Assembly: GCA_964020085.1 (NCBI GenBank)
Contig: OZ026608.1
Coordinates: 16,571,479 to 16,635,478 of the forward strand
Length of the DNA: 64,000 nt
Direction: 5' to 3'
Source: Micromussa lordhowensis
Lineage: Eukaryota > Cnidaria > Anthozoa > Scleractinia > Lobophylliidae
Below the pieces are notes generated by a model. It had not been told where the DNA came from. It was given only the letters and a program-made list of their open reading frames with translations, and did not search any database. Positions 1 to 13,213 of this stretch are shown piece by piece. The first letter of the stretch is position 1. The number at the start of each line of letters is the position of its first letter. A program made the position numbers and the translations under genes.

Positions 1-3000
1 AATTTGAACCCGCTCAAATTTCAACAAAAATTGACAAGAATTGATAATATTCCTCTCGGCTTCATCTCGGGGAAAAACGTAGGAGTACAGGACTTAATGT
101 TTGACTTGAGTGAAGGTAAAGCCTACTTCTGGCAGCTATGGGTTATCCCGGTTTTCTTAGTATGAAGCCACAAGGATTATTTCTAGATCTACTCCCCCCC
201 CCCCCCCCTGAATGGGATGCTAGTCCATCGCAGGTATACCCCCAGCGTTCCATTCTCTGTAGCCATTGATACACCTCTGTGGGGAGAGTCACTTGTGATA
301 GTGGTTCCCGACCAGGGCTTGAACCCGGACCGCCGAATCCGGAGTCTCCGGCGCAAGCTAACCATTAGGCAACCACGCCTCAACATTTCCCTTTCAGTCA
401 GTCATCAACTGCGTATTATTTGATTGCTTATCATAGTGAAAGAAAAGAAAGGTTCCGTGGAGGAATTTATGTACAATGTTGATGTTGATGGCAGCAGTCT
501 TCTTCACCTGGCTGTGAACAGCGGCGTGTTAGGGGTAAGGATGTTCATGTTTGCATCATGTTTCTCTCCGAAAATGTTCAGTGAGGAATGGAACAGCAAT
601 TTCCGGAATTTCCAAAAACGAGGGCAGCCCCACGAGGTATACTCGCAAATTTCTTACCGAGAATTCCCGTTCCATTTGATTTTACTACAGAAATTTCCGG
701 AATTTTTCAGTTGAAGGCTCCTTTAGGAAATTCAACTTGCTGGAAACTTTCGCCCAGGATATTTTTGTACCATTTGTCAACGCTTCAAAATTTGACGTAT
801 TTTTTCGTTGGCCTTCTTGTGACATACGTAACTTTCGAGAGGTAAATGATTGCTAACATTTCCTTTAAGGTTCTGATTACTATTTCCCAACAAAGATGAT
901 TACTTGCCACAAACTCGACAAGCTAATAACACTATAAACGCAGAGAGAGAATGCCCTTTATAAGTAACCTGTAAATCCTTGCATTTTGCTTCAGGTTGTG
1001 GAAATATGTGTACAATATGGAGTTCGAATAAGACAACCAAGGGTAAAGTACATTAAGTTCAACTCTCCACAATATCTTCCAATGAATTAGATTTTTGTAT
1101 ATATGGGTTATTGATCAATCGTAAGGTTAAGATGACTGCATATTGGCCAAGTTTTTTTGTGCTTTTTTACGAATCGAGACGGAGTCGAGGTCCATAAACA
1201 CGCCAAAAAAGAACGAGTTCAATATCCAGCCATCTTGACCAAACAAGCTTGCTCAATAAAGAATGCAGTGTATGGGATAAAGAACACATTCCTCTTGCAC
1301 AGAAAGACTCACGGAGAAAACCATATATAATAAAGTGTCCAAAAGTGGTCTCCGTAGCGCCCTGGAGCTATGATGTCTTTGCTTTAGAGCACGGAGTTCA
1401 AGCTAACTTTTTTCATCTTGGGGTCTGTGACGAAAGATGCAATGCGACGCAATTCTGAGGCGTTGTTTTCTTGTCATGGAACCCTCGGTCCTTTTTTGGA
1501 TCTCTCGGAAATTGTAGTGAATCTACAGATACAGATACTTCAATGCAACCTTGGCGTTATTTGTTCGGATAATGGCCTTATAAAACGTCATTATGTAAAG
1601 AAACTCGCAAAAGAACAATCTTCTCGTATGAGACTAGTTTATTCTACATCATTTTAATGCAAGCAGGTTCAAAAGTTTCTGTGAAATGTCTATGAATGAA
1701 TGGAAGCTAAATGTGTTGTTTCCACATCGGCGACGAAGAAAAACCGTTCAAAGCTTTCCTGCTAAACAGGAACGTGCTTAAAATTTGTTTAGATAGTCTT
1801 TCTTTTTTACTTTACTAACATAAAAAAAAAATTAATTTTCGCCACTTCGTGCATCAAATTTGTTCGAGAAACAGGAAAAAGAAATCGTCTGGTACCAGGG
1901 TGCTAAAATGAAACCCGGGGAGAGGGGTATTCACTTATATGGGCTATATAGGTTTGTGTGGTCCCAAAATAGTGGCTTTTAAGCCGTTTTGGTCAGAAAT
2001 AGGGTATCGGTTTTGACCATTGATCTTAAATAGGGTATGGCATTTGTTCTCAAGTCTTGAATTGGGTAGGCTTTTAGTAGAAGAAACGTTTCATCATTAT
2101 CAATAAAACTGTCAACTAAACACCTTCACAATGCCTCTGAAACAGGGTATTAATTTTTGGTCAGGTCTTAAATAGGGTATCAAATTTTTGGTCAGGTCAT
2201 AAATAGGGTAGTGAAATAACAGATTTTGGTCTTAAATAGGGTAAGGGTTTTAGAAAGTGGGCCGCACGACCCCACCCAATTTTCCTGAGAGTATCCCCGC
2301 GACCTGAAATCAGGCTAAATGACGTTAGATACAAGCAATCCCTTTCCTCAAGTTTCAAAGTATGCTTTGTAGTTTTCTGACAAAGCTTGGTACTGTGTGT
2401 ATCCAACAGAGAGAAGACAAGGTCACAGCATTCCACATGGCCTGTGAACAAGGATCGATGCCAATAGTGCAGTTCCTCGCCAGTAAAGACCCAGCAGTCT
2501 GTAGAATAACACTTATTGACTACAGAGGTCGGACACCTCTTCATATGGCTGCAGGCAAGAATCACATTCACGTTGTAGAGTTCCTTTTGGAAAATGTAAG
2601 TATTTCTGCTTGCGGAGATAACAAAAAGCTGGATAGCGGAGCTAACAGTGTAGGTCAGGCCCCAGCCATTCCAAGGCTGGATAACGCTTCCCCCCGGATA
2701 AATCGCTATCCAGTGGATAAGTGTGAGCAAAACAAAGCACGCTGTCCGCTGGATAGTGGTTTATCCGGGGGATAGCGTTATCCACCTTTCGAACAGCTCG
2801 GGCCTGGAGTTGCAGCTTACCTATTTTTACGTAGCATGTAATCATGGGCAAAGCAATCACTTAAGGGGTTGTGTCCATATTGCCACATTTGCTCGCTTTA
2901 TTATGCCATCACAAGCACAATACTTTGGAAAAAACCCTACAGAAAACTCAGTGATACAACAAAGTAACTAATAAAAAGACTTTTTCCTCTCTTCAGTATT

Positions 3001-6000
3001 TTTGTTTCATATTTTCATCAACGCAACTAATTCAACGAACCAAATCAATTTATAAATCTAGGGAGCGGCCCTGGATCCAAAGGACGATGAGCGCAGCTCG
3101 CCGTTGTTCAGGGCGGCAAAGTATGGCGCGGGCGCCATGGTTAAGCTTCTTATGGGGCGCGGGGCTGATGTGACTATCCGAGACGTGGCGCTTAAATCAG
3201 TGGTTCATGCTGCAGTAGGAGATTACAAGTCCATGGAAGCTTTGCTGCAGGTGAGTTGTCGTGGTGATAGTAGTAATGATTGACAGAGAACGTATACTTT
3301 GATTTCTCTGAGCAACAGAAAATAAGTTGAGACGAATTCCCACGGCCGAAGAAGGAGTTTGGAATGCTAAGAAAAATTCGTTTTTAACAAAGACTGGCAA
3401 TATCAAAACTTGTCCGACTGAAAGGGTTTCTTTTTTGAAATATAGTAATAGAAAGCAAGAAAACCTTCACCAGTTTTACATTAAACTATAGCCATAAATG
3501 TAACACTGCCTTTACAAAGGCCTCAAAAAAGCAAGAAGTTAACATAAACCGTTCAAAAGCGGAATCCGTCTTGGTCAGTTTCGACTACTCCACAGTATTT
3601 TCCTAGTTGCGTTTTTATTTCATCTAGGATTAAGAAGGTTCTCTTGTTATTGCTGTGGGAGGCACGGTGGCCTCATGGTTAGTGCGCTCGTCTCTGGATC
3701 GAGCGTTCGGGTTCGAGCCCTGGCCGGGGACCTTGTGTTGAGTTCTTGGGCAAGGCACTTTACTAACTCCACCCAGCTGCATAAATGGGTATCGGCGAAC
3801 TTAATGTAGGGGGTAACCCTGCGATGGACTAGGGAGGGGTAGAAATACCCCTAGTCGTTTCATGCTACAGAAACCGGTTCCGGCCTGATGGGTCACTTGG
3901 TTGGTATGCAGACTGAACTCTTTTTACTGTTATTGCTAACAACTGAGCAACATGTTTTCCGTCATTTTTTTTCTGTAACCAGAGCCCAACAGCTGCCGCA
4001 CTCATCACTGAGAAAGATAATGATGGGTTTTCTCCAGTCCACTATGCAGCCAAGAAAGGAGACCTGAAGGTTTGTATTTAAATTATTCATTGAACCACGA
4101 TTGCCTTTTAATTCGCATGACCCAAATTATTCTTAACGTCTAATACAATGCCAAATGACAATTCTGACAGTCATTTTAAAGCGAGTGATTTCCTTATCCT
4201 GACGCGGGTGATAAATGTGCTAAGATCATACTTGACTTGCTGTATTAATTCTAATCAGTTTAAAACAGCAACTTCTTCTCATCCTATGGGCTTCTTAAAT
4301 GGGCAAAAAGTAGATCGGCACCCGACGCCACAATATCACGAAATGCGTTACCCCGCAACACTGTGACTGAGTCATCCTCAGTCCCCTGAATATGAGAAAA
4401 ATAACTTGACGCCGGGAGGCTGGGGGAGAAGGGGGTGATGGCACACAAGATCTGCAGGCCACCTCCCCATCATACCACCGGTCATAAAATTTTTCATAGA
4501 CACGTCCTCGGGCTTGAACGAGTCAGAGTCATTGCGCCTTTAAATTTCACGTTACGAGCAGCCACTAACTGAATAAAAAGACGTCTGGAAATGGAAGTGA
4601 CTCAATGTGTGGTAAAAAAAAAACCCAACAGTTTCAATAATTCTGTAACATGGATGCTTCCTTTTTTAACTTTACAGAATGTTAAGTTGTTCGTAGCCAA
4701 AAACAGAGCATCTTCAAGCGTGTTATCAAACAGCATGGACACGCCAATACATGTGGCATCAAGGTTGGATAGTTTGCTCACTTTTAAAGATTTCATAAAA
4801 GTACTGATAGCTCATTTTCATAGAAGAGAATCGCGACTGTCCGCTCTCGCACGCACAGGAATGGGCAGGAAATATCATTGGAAAATGGAGATGGAAGGTC
4901 TGAGCTAACAACTCGCTTGTCAATCAGCCGGATCCCGTCACTAGGAGCATGCAAGTAGCCTATATTCCTGTCACGGCGTTTTCAAAGACCGATCTATTTT
5001 TAGTTCGAATTTACCGCGTATCCAGACCCCCGCATGAACCTCAGTGACCAATCACAAGCACGGACTTAATTTTTAACTGACGTCATCATTTGGCTGGAAG
5101 ATTGAAAAAAAGCACCATTTTTTCCTTACTGAAGCGCGCTCATGTTGGGCGGAACTGACCTTTTTCGCGGGAAAAGAAGCCTAAAAATAGACCGGTCTGT
5201 AAAAATGTCGTGACATAGGCCTGGTATGGGAGTTGCACGCTCCTAGTAATTGGCTCCTGATATCAGCTGTATCGAGCGAAGAAGATGATTTCAAGGATAA
5301 TTTTTTGGTTCTTGTTGGTTTCGCACCGTGCTCGGCTTACACGCAATGACCATGTATGTATGGTGTCTAGAATAGTTCAGCTTTTAGTTTGAATCACTGG
5401 AGAAAACGGTTCTTCTTGGTGATGGAGCATGTAAAATTTCATGCGCAAATAGAAAGCATCTCAGCAATCTACTGTTTTTCAACAGATACGGTAGGACAGA
5501 CATTGTGGAAGCTCTTATGGACAATCAAAACGTGAAAATCATCAATTTGGGAAACAGCCAAGGCAGAACCGCACTACACTTTGCTTGTGCGGATGGACAC
5601 GACCACACAACTGAGGCGCTATTGAGAATGGGTGCCACGATATGCAGGTAAACATGACGCTTACTGAAACACTTACGAGCCTTAGCCATGGTGGCCAGCA
5701 TTGTTTTAAGTACCCGCATTCAGAAAAATTAAAATACGGTTACTGTCAAGTTTCCATCGATCTCTTGTTGACTGGTCAGTGAAGCGAGTTACTGTAAGAA
5801 GTAAACACTGTGAAGATGTGTGGGTTGCCGCCAGAAGGAACGTTTCCCCAAACCATAAATTGAGTTATATCTAATAAAAAATGAAAAAGAAATGTGTCAA
5901 CGAATATCGCCATGCAATTGCAATACGTTTGGGGCAGATGTCGGGTTGCGAGGCAGTAAACATTGCAATCCATTAGTATTACTGAGACACTCTAGAAAGC

Positions 6001-8007
6001 GTACAATTAATGCTGGCAAGGGTAATTTTAAGGGCTCGTTCACACTAACCGGTAGAAATTTGAAAACTTAGCTTTATTTCTTTGGTTAGGCCTAGCGTCC
6101 ATACTAATCCGTCACGAATGCCGGCTTTTCGTCTTCACTTGGATAGCAAACATTGTGCAAAGGAGCTTTTCGAAAACGATGACGTCACGATAATAATGTG
6201 ATTTCCCTAACCAATTTTCCTCAAGCACAAATCCAAAATGACCGTTGGTTGTTACGTTCTAAAATCTCTCCGGCGTAGTGTGGACAGAAAATATTTGAAG
6301 CGTTTTCAGAGTGATTATAAAACCTTCGTTTTCAAATTACTCCGGTGTAGTTTGCACGGGGCCTAAGTGCTAGAAATGACCCTTGAATATTTCTTCTCAG
6401 CGTTAGGCCAATGAAAAGATAATGGGGTACTATATTTGGTGGAGAATATTTTCCGTTGTCCTCGGTGGGATTCGAATTAGATCACTGCTGCTATACCGGC
6501 TGAACTAAAGGTGCAGACAGAAGGAAAGAGGGCTGGGTTGTCTGAAAACTGGTTAACGCTAGCTTAATCCGCTGGCTTTGAACAACCCAACCATGGTCCT
6601 ATGTCGGTGGTAGACCCCGGCATTCTTCTGTTATTCTCTTACTATCAGCGACTTCTAACTCTAGGAATTGGTAAGACACCAAAAAAGATGCTTCTTAAAC
6701 TCTAACAAGACGCAGTTAACTTTTTTTCTTTTTTTTTCCAGGGATCAAAATGAGCGTACACCACTTCATTTAGCTGCCATTAAAGGATCGTTGCGTTGTT
6801 GTGAAATAATCGTAAACAAGAACGAAGATTGTATTAACGATTTGGACAAAAACAAGGTACTGTCGTTTAACGGTCTATTTTCTGAAAATGATAGCTAAAA
6901 TTGTTTAACTTTTTAATCCCTTGGAGACCTATATCTTCAATGTTCCAGTTTACGTTGCTGTAAAGGATACGTTTGCTTTAAGAGGTAACCGGTCGTTTAG
7001 TCCCTAACCGTTTAGTCCCCAACCAGAAGTCGAAAACTGTCTATTTCTCGTTCTTTAAGCGTGAATATGGGGGTTAATCGACATCTGTAAGGGCTAACCG
7101 GCTAGGGGCTAATCGACTTGGGGGCTAAACGACCGGTAACCCCTTAATATGAAAGGCAATATTGACGAATTAATAAATAAAGCAACCGTTTCGAAATAAT
7201 CAAACCGGCTCCGTAATAATTGTCTACAATCATGACGATAATCCAAACGAAAAAAAAATGTGATCCAAATGGATCCGTGGTTTTCGTGAGGAAGTATGAC
7301 TTGCTGCAAGATTATGAAATAAAGGCTGATATATTTTGCCGGGTTGTCAAGATGACAGAGCACGAAAGCGTCGCGCAAAGATGGCCTTAAAGTCTTGAAA
7401 TCTAATACTAAACAAGAGATCATTATTGGACTTCTGCAGTGAATACTGTATCAAGCCGCTAGAACTCAAAAATAACTTCTTCGATACTGATTCGGTATCA
7501 TACTTACTTACTTCCCTATTTCTAGAGTGGATGTTAGTGCCGTATAAAACAACAGAGGAAAACAAATGAAGTTGTTTTCAGTCAACCGACGGGGGATTTT
7601 AGCGAAGACGCCATATTGCCTCATTAGCATAATTTCATTAGCTTGCCCGCTGCGTTTGTGCGGGCTCAAATGCCGCAATTTCTGGCCATGGTTTACTGTT
7701 CGAAATATTGACAATCTTTAAATTTACGAAAAGGCTATCTGACGGGTAACTTAATGGTCACCAGCTCCGTCGTAAGCTGCTGTGTCAGTTTGATTGGATC
7801 GTTATGTCCAGAGCACAGTATTGGGTAAATCATGTAATAACTATTATGACGCGATGAATTCCCATTTTTTGTATCGAAAAAAATCGCCTTCAAACTGAAA
7901 GGAGCGCGGCAATTGAACAATATTTAACCAAGGTAGAAAAACACAAAATAGGTAACAATAAACTGAGAATAATTTTAACCCTTTCACCACCAGTGGCCCC
8001 TTATAGG

Positions 8008-8045
<38 letters not shown>

Positions 8046-8121
8046 AGGGAGACCCTTGGTGGTGAAAAGGTTAAAAAAACTATCTCCCTTAACCCTTTCA
8101 CCACCAGTGGCCCCTTATAGG

Positions 8122-8159
<38 letters not shown>

Positions 8160-8532
8160 AGGGAGACCCTTGGTGGTGAAAGGGTTAAAGGACTGTGAAT
8201 GAGTGAGGCTGAGATGGTAATTTGTATCTCTAAATGAGGTTATCTACAACGTAGCGCCTTCAATATAGAAATAAAAAAAAAGGTTTTGACTTCCGAAAGA
8301 TTAAGTTATCCGGTAGAAAAAGTGATCCAGTTGTTGAAAGAGATTCACTTTTTTTTCTGCAGAACACAGCCATGCACTTGGCGGCTATCAATGGTCATGC
8401 AGCCGTTGTGAAATATTTTCTGTCACATACCCGAGCTCTTGTTAAAATGAACGGAAGTAATAAAAATATTTTGGACATTGCAGTCGCTTCAGAATTCAGA
8501 GAAGTTGCAACAGTTATAGCTAAACACGAAAG
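1..8532 (+). CDS. TRPA1: TRPA ankyrin-repeat block (exons 1-10)
   Basis: Exon 1 is open from base 1 to a donor at 116 and supplies the first base of the Val codon completed at 437. Ankyrin signatures follow: SLLHLAVNSG (exon 2), TAFHMACEQG and RTPLHMAAGKNH (exon 4), SPLFRAAKYGA (exon 5), SPVHYAAKKGDLK (exon 6), TPIHVASRYGRTD (across exons 7/8), RTALHFACADGHDHT (exon 8), RTPLHLAAIKGSLR (exon 9) and TAMHLAAINGHAAVV (exon 10). At least eight or nine repeats are visible. Several repeats are split by introns at similar points, as expected of a repeat array that grew by duplication. This domain is cytosolic in TRPA channels. Confidence 0.92.
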
Positions 8533-11500
8533 GTCAGTATTAAAATCTACTTTCCTCTTTCACAAAATTAAACTTCACGGCTATTGGTTAAAGTAAAATC
8601 CGTGTCGGGTGTAAGTTTCCTATCTTAATTACAGTCATCACTGTTTTGATAGCATTTAGCGACTAACAGTGTTACTTCTCCCCCCCTGAATGTGATGCAA
8701 GTTACCCCCAGTATTTTAAAAATTCGTCGGTATTCATTTATAAGTCTGAATGGAGACCAGTATTCTGAGGGTAAATTGTCCTTCCCTAGATGGAAACGCA
8801 GAGATCCCGGAGACCAGGGCTCGAACCTAGCCCGCTCTATCCTGAGTCTAGCGTGCTAACCATTAGGTCTTCTCGCCTCGCACATCGGAAGCAGCGTGGC
8901 CTAGTGGTGAGGGCGCTGTACTTGAACTCCGGAGGTCGCGGGTTCAAGTTCCGCTCTGGCCTCTTAAAGAGAGTTGTTTCTTGGTGGACCCTGGTTTTTC
9001 TTTCAGTTTACGTGGCATGACTGAGAACTAGCCAAGTGTAGCTAGGCACATTGACCACAATAAATGACAACATTTAAGCATTTTTTTGTAACAAAATCAT
9101 TGACAAATACTCTAGGTTAACAGACCTAAATGGTTGGTAATCCCACAATTGCTTACAAGTGGTAACACTGGAGTTGAGGTCTGGAGGTCTGGTCTGGAGT
9201 TGAGGGCTCAAGATTCGAGCCATTGTCGCCGGGTCATTGTGGTGTGTTAGTGGGAAAGAACCTTTATCCTCCGAACTTGCATAGATTCTTCCTGCTTGTC
9301 ACCCGATTCTTTTTTAAAATAAATTTCAGGTGGCAGGAAGTTTTGTCCCAATGCTCAACAGGGTTGGTGCCTGTGATGAAAACATTGATTCGAAAGATGC
9401 CAGAAGTAGCTGTGGTATGTGATATACTGCTATAAAATGAGATAATTAATGGTTTTATCGACTGGGTTGATAATGTGAATTGGCCACCGTAAAGAGATTC
9501 GAAAGCTGACGTTTCGAGCGTTAGCCCTCCGCCGGAGCCCTTCGGATTCGCTCCGACGAAGGGCTAACGCTCGAAACGTCAGCTTTTGAATCTCTTTACG
9601 GTGGCCAATTCACATTATCAAATTATCTTGCTATAAAAGAGACAATCAAACGTCAGGGTTTTCTGTTATAAGTGAGGTAAAGTACAACGCTTACCGCAAA
9701 CGACAAACTGCAAAAATTGCCTTCGACTGTGTGTTATTGTCTTCTAATCCTTAACTAAATCACACCAAAATAGAACAATGTCTCCTACTATTCACCGTAA
9801 GTACAAATATTTTCACTCTACTGTAAAAGTTTTATTTTGCCATTTGCCATAAACACCGTGCTTAACTTTCCAATATTCTGCTATGTGTATAGACATTTGT
9901 TTTAACCCACGTACACTGTAGCCTTGAAACCCAGGCCCGAGAAGAGTCTCTCTTTTCTCCAGCCTGGGTTAAACCCCTATGGGACAACAACAACAACAAC
10001 AACAACAAAACAACAACAACAAGACAACAACAGAACAACAATAACAACAATATCATCTTATCTTTTTAAATATAAACAGAAATATTATTAAAAATAAAAT
10101 ATAAAATAATAAAATAAGTAAATATGTAGAAATTAAACAAACATTTTAAAATGTATCCACAAATTATTACAATACAAGATTAGCTACAATTTAAAATATT
10201 TGGAATTTTTCTAGAAATCTAGTCAAGATAAACACAGGTGAGAATTTTCGCAGTTATCCTCAAGTAAACATTCTATGTCTCTTCTTCTGATGATTGAGAT
10301 GAAGGCATTAAGGTTTGTTCTGTTACTATCTTCTTCTCTGCTTTTTATAAATTAAATTACACAATTTCTCTCTCTTAGTTTTTCTTGGACCAATGTGTGG
10401 AGGAGAAAGGAGACCAAGATTCTGAGAACTTTATGGTAGGTCCATTTTTCCAAATAACGCTTCAAACCTGGCCTTAATGACTTGACAAAGCAAAGTGAAA
10501 TATATTAGCCTGATATAGTTAGATGGAACTGAAAATGGCAATTTCTCTAGACAGCACCCTAATATTTTACTTATGCTAAAATCTAAATAACACATACATC
10601 CACCAGCGAAATGTTTAAGTGATTCTATAATTTTGATGCTCGAAAGATGCATTAACAAAAGTACCAAAATCAAGAAGTAAAAACAAAACTATATTACAAC
10701 AAGCGATTGAATACACCTTTTTGCCGTTTCGGCGGCCATTTTGAATGCCATTGTTTCAAATAGCTATTATTGATAGTTTGATTCCCTTAAAATCTGGACT
10801 AATCTTGGATGAAATTTTCCAGATAAAATATGACTTGAATTTAGTTCAAGGCCAGCACTCAGGGGAACCACTTGAAGTTGACAAAAAGTCCCTGCAACTT
10901 ATTGAGGTAAATATCTAATTTAAAAATATTAAGTGTATTGCCCGTGCTGATTTATTGCGGCTTTGTCCCGAATTTTCGGGTGCGATAAGTGCTGTTGGGT
11001 ATTGCATTAGTAAACATACAGTGCGAGCATTGCATATGTCGTTTTGGAACAAAAACTGTATGGCTGTGCTACAAGTAAAGGGAACAAGTACTAAATGATA
11101 TTGTTCCCTATAATTCGTTAAAATTAGACTGAGCGAACAATTTTTATCGAATCGTCCATTGCATAAATCTTTCGACGCCTAAGACGGGGATCAACAGTAA
11201 CCTTGAGCGTTTTCTTGGTAAAAATTAACATTTTTATCATCTTTAATACCTTTAAACGAGATAGCCCTAGTTATCAAAATATTATTGTGTTTGAGTATGA
11301 AGCTCATGCTTATGTGCCAGGGAAAACTGCGCTTCATTCAATTGATCAATAGGAATCCAACAAGATATGGGGCCTAATTCACACGAGCTCCGCTTAGCTC
11401 GGTGGCTAATTTAGCACCTGGTGACTAGACGCAAGTATCTCAGGTGACTTTATATGCGTTTTCATCTTCCATGAAAACATCCAATGCGACACGCCTAGCA

Positions 11501-13042
11501 ACATTATCCGCGGAAGATTTGGTTAGCATGTCTAAAAATATCTTAAGAGGGCTTAACTTGAGAGAGAGGCCTATATAGAGGATTAGCTCTCTTATTTTTC
11601 ATTCTCTCTTAGCTCCGGAAGGAGGAAGAGGATAAAATCCTTTCAAAATTTATGTTTTTGTTTCATATTTTTAAAGACAATGGCAAGTTATCGACGCGAG
11701 AGCTGTCTGACTCATCCCGTCAGCTTCACATTATTAAACATGAAATGGTAAGAATGTACATTGAGTATATTCTCTGTTGAAAAGTGTTTATCTTAATAGC
11801 TTTGTTTGCCTCATGTTTCCTTATTTTACAACGTGCGACTGTCACGGAGCACACAATTGTTGTCCAGTTGTGCTTGCTACAATAAACGACAAAAATGTTA
11901 AGACACTTCGAAGTAAATTCGATTCTCGAGCTTCTTGGAAACATTCCTCCACCATTTCCCCCCATCAATGTTAATTTTTCTGTTTCTTAGACTGCACAGA
12001 CCACAGCGCCTACACAACATTGAATTACAGGCGCGGGAAATCGAAGTATTGACAGTAGATGGAAATAAACTAGAGTAAGAGTTTAAGTATCGAAAATACG
12101 TCATTTTCTAAACGTGTTCCAACTACTTTGGTCACCCATTGGAGCGTCGTGCAGCACTGTCGGGTTCAAAATGAATATCATTCAAGTTAGATGAGTTTCA
12201 ACACCGCAGTATTTTGTTGTGGATACCTTTTGCAGCTTTTTATACTATTTAAAAAACCCCTGCAGAATTGTTGCACGATTTTTTGAGCACTATCTGTCTC
12301 TTCACAGGAAGAAGTTTGGTTGGCTGACATTTGCTGTGAACCTTTTGTCGTATTTCGCCTTTTTGATTCCGTTGACATCTTTGGCCGTGTACGGACAGAC
12401 GAACGAAGACATCTTGTGTATAAAAGACAACTCCACTGAATCTGGTTATGAGGTATAAACACTCCACTCTGCCTTTTAGCGGACGTTTTATTGACCTTCA
12501 AGAAAGTTGGGGGAAGCACGGGGGAGGGGTGGTGGAGAAATTCACTGTTGGTCGTTTAAAATATCTCATAGTAGCAATGATGGGGTTGAGATGAGGTCGT
12601 GTGATTGGCTGGAAAACCAAGCTTTGGGAATTGTCGGGGGAAAATATACAAATACCAATGTTATTATTACTACTGTTATTATCTTCATCATCATCCTCTT
12701 CCTCTCCCAACTTCTCCTTCTCATCATCATTATTACTATTCCAGACTATTGTCACGGTGCGAAAAGGCTCTGCAGTTGTACTATTTTTAAATAACGTTTT
12801 GCAATCATTCTGCAACCTTGTACCCAGGGCGCTTTTCCCCTTCAACATTGAAAAGGATCTGGGAACGAAGTTGCCATTTCTGAACTATTATTGTTATTAT
12901 TATAATCGTATCTATAACAAATTGGTTCTCCGCGCGCTTATTTTTTTGCAGTTTTCAAAACTTAGGAAAAGCGCTACAGACGTTTTCGCTCAAAAGAAGT
13001 TCTCAAAAGAAGTTTTTAATTTCGAAATTTGTTATAGATATA

Positions 13043-13088
<46 letters not shown>

Positions 13089-13133
13089 ATGCTCGTAATT
13101 TCAAATCGGCCTCGCGCTTTGAAATTACTCGCT

Positions 13134-13165
<32 letters not shown>

Positions 13166-13178
13166 TAATTACTATTAC

Positions 13179-13213
<35 letters not shown>

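Noticed and set aside
3657..3740. Functional tRNA genes at the heads of the SINEs (also 8884, 38278, 41921 and the antisense copies)
   Set aside because: They have A/B boxes but do not complete a cloverleaf acceptor stem, and they run into a shared SINE body.
11978..12075. A possible TRPA exon between the KW exon and S1
   Set aside because: The split Trp codon at 11747 joins directly to 12308 in frame and gives the expected family sequence; adding this segment breaks the frame.
12498..13047. Several overlapping open frames with Ser/Tyr/Asp runs on both strands
   Set aside because: They are translations of ATT/TCATCA trinucleotide runs within TRPA intron 15.
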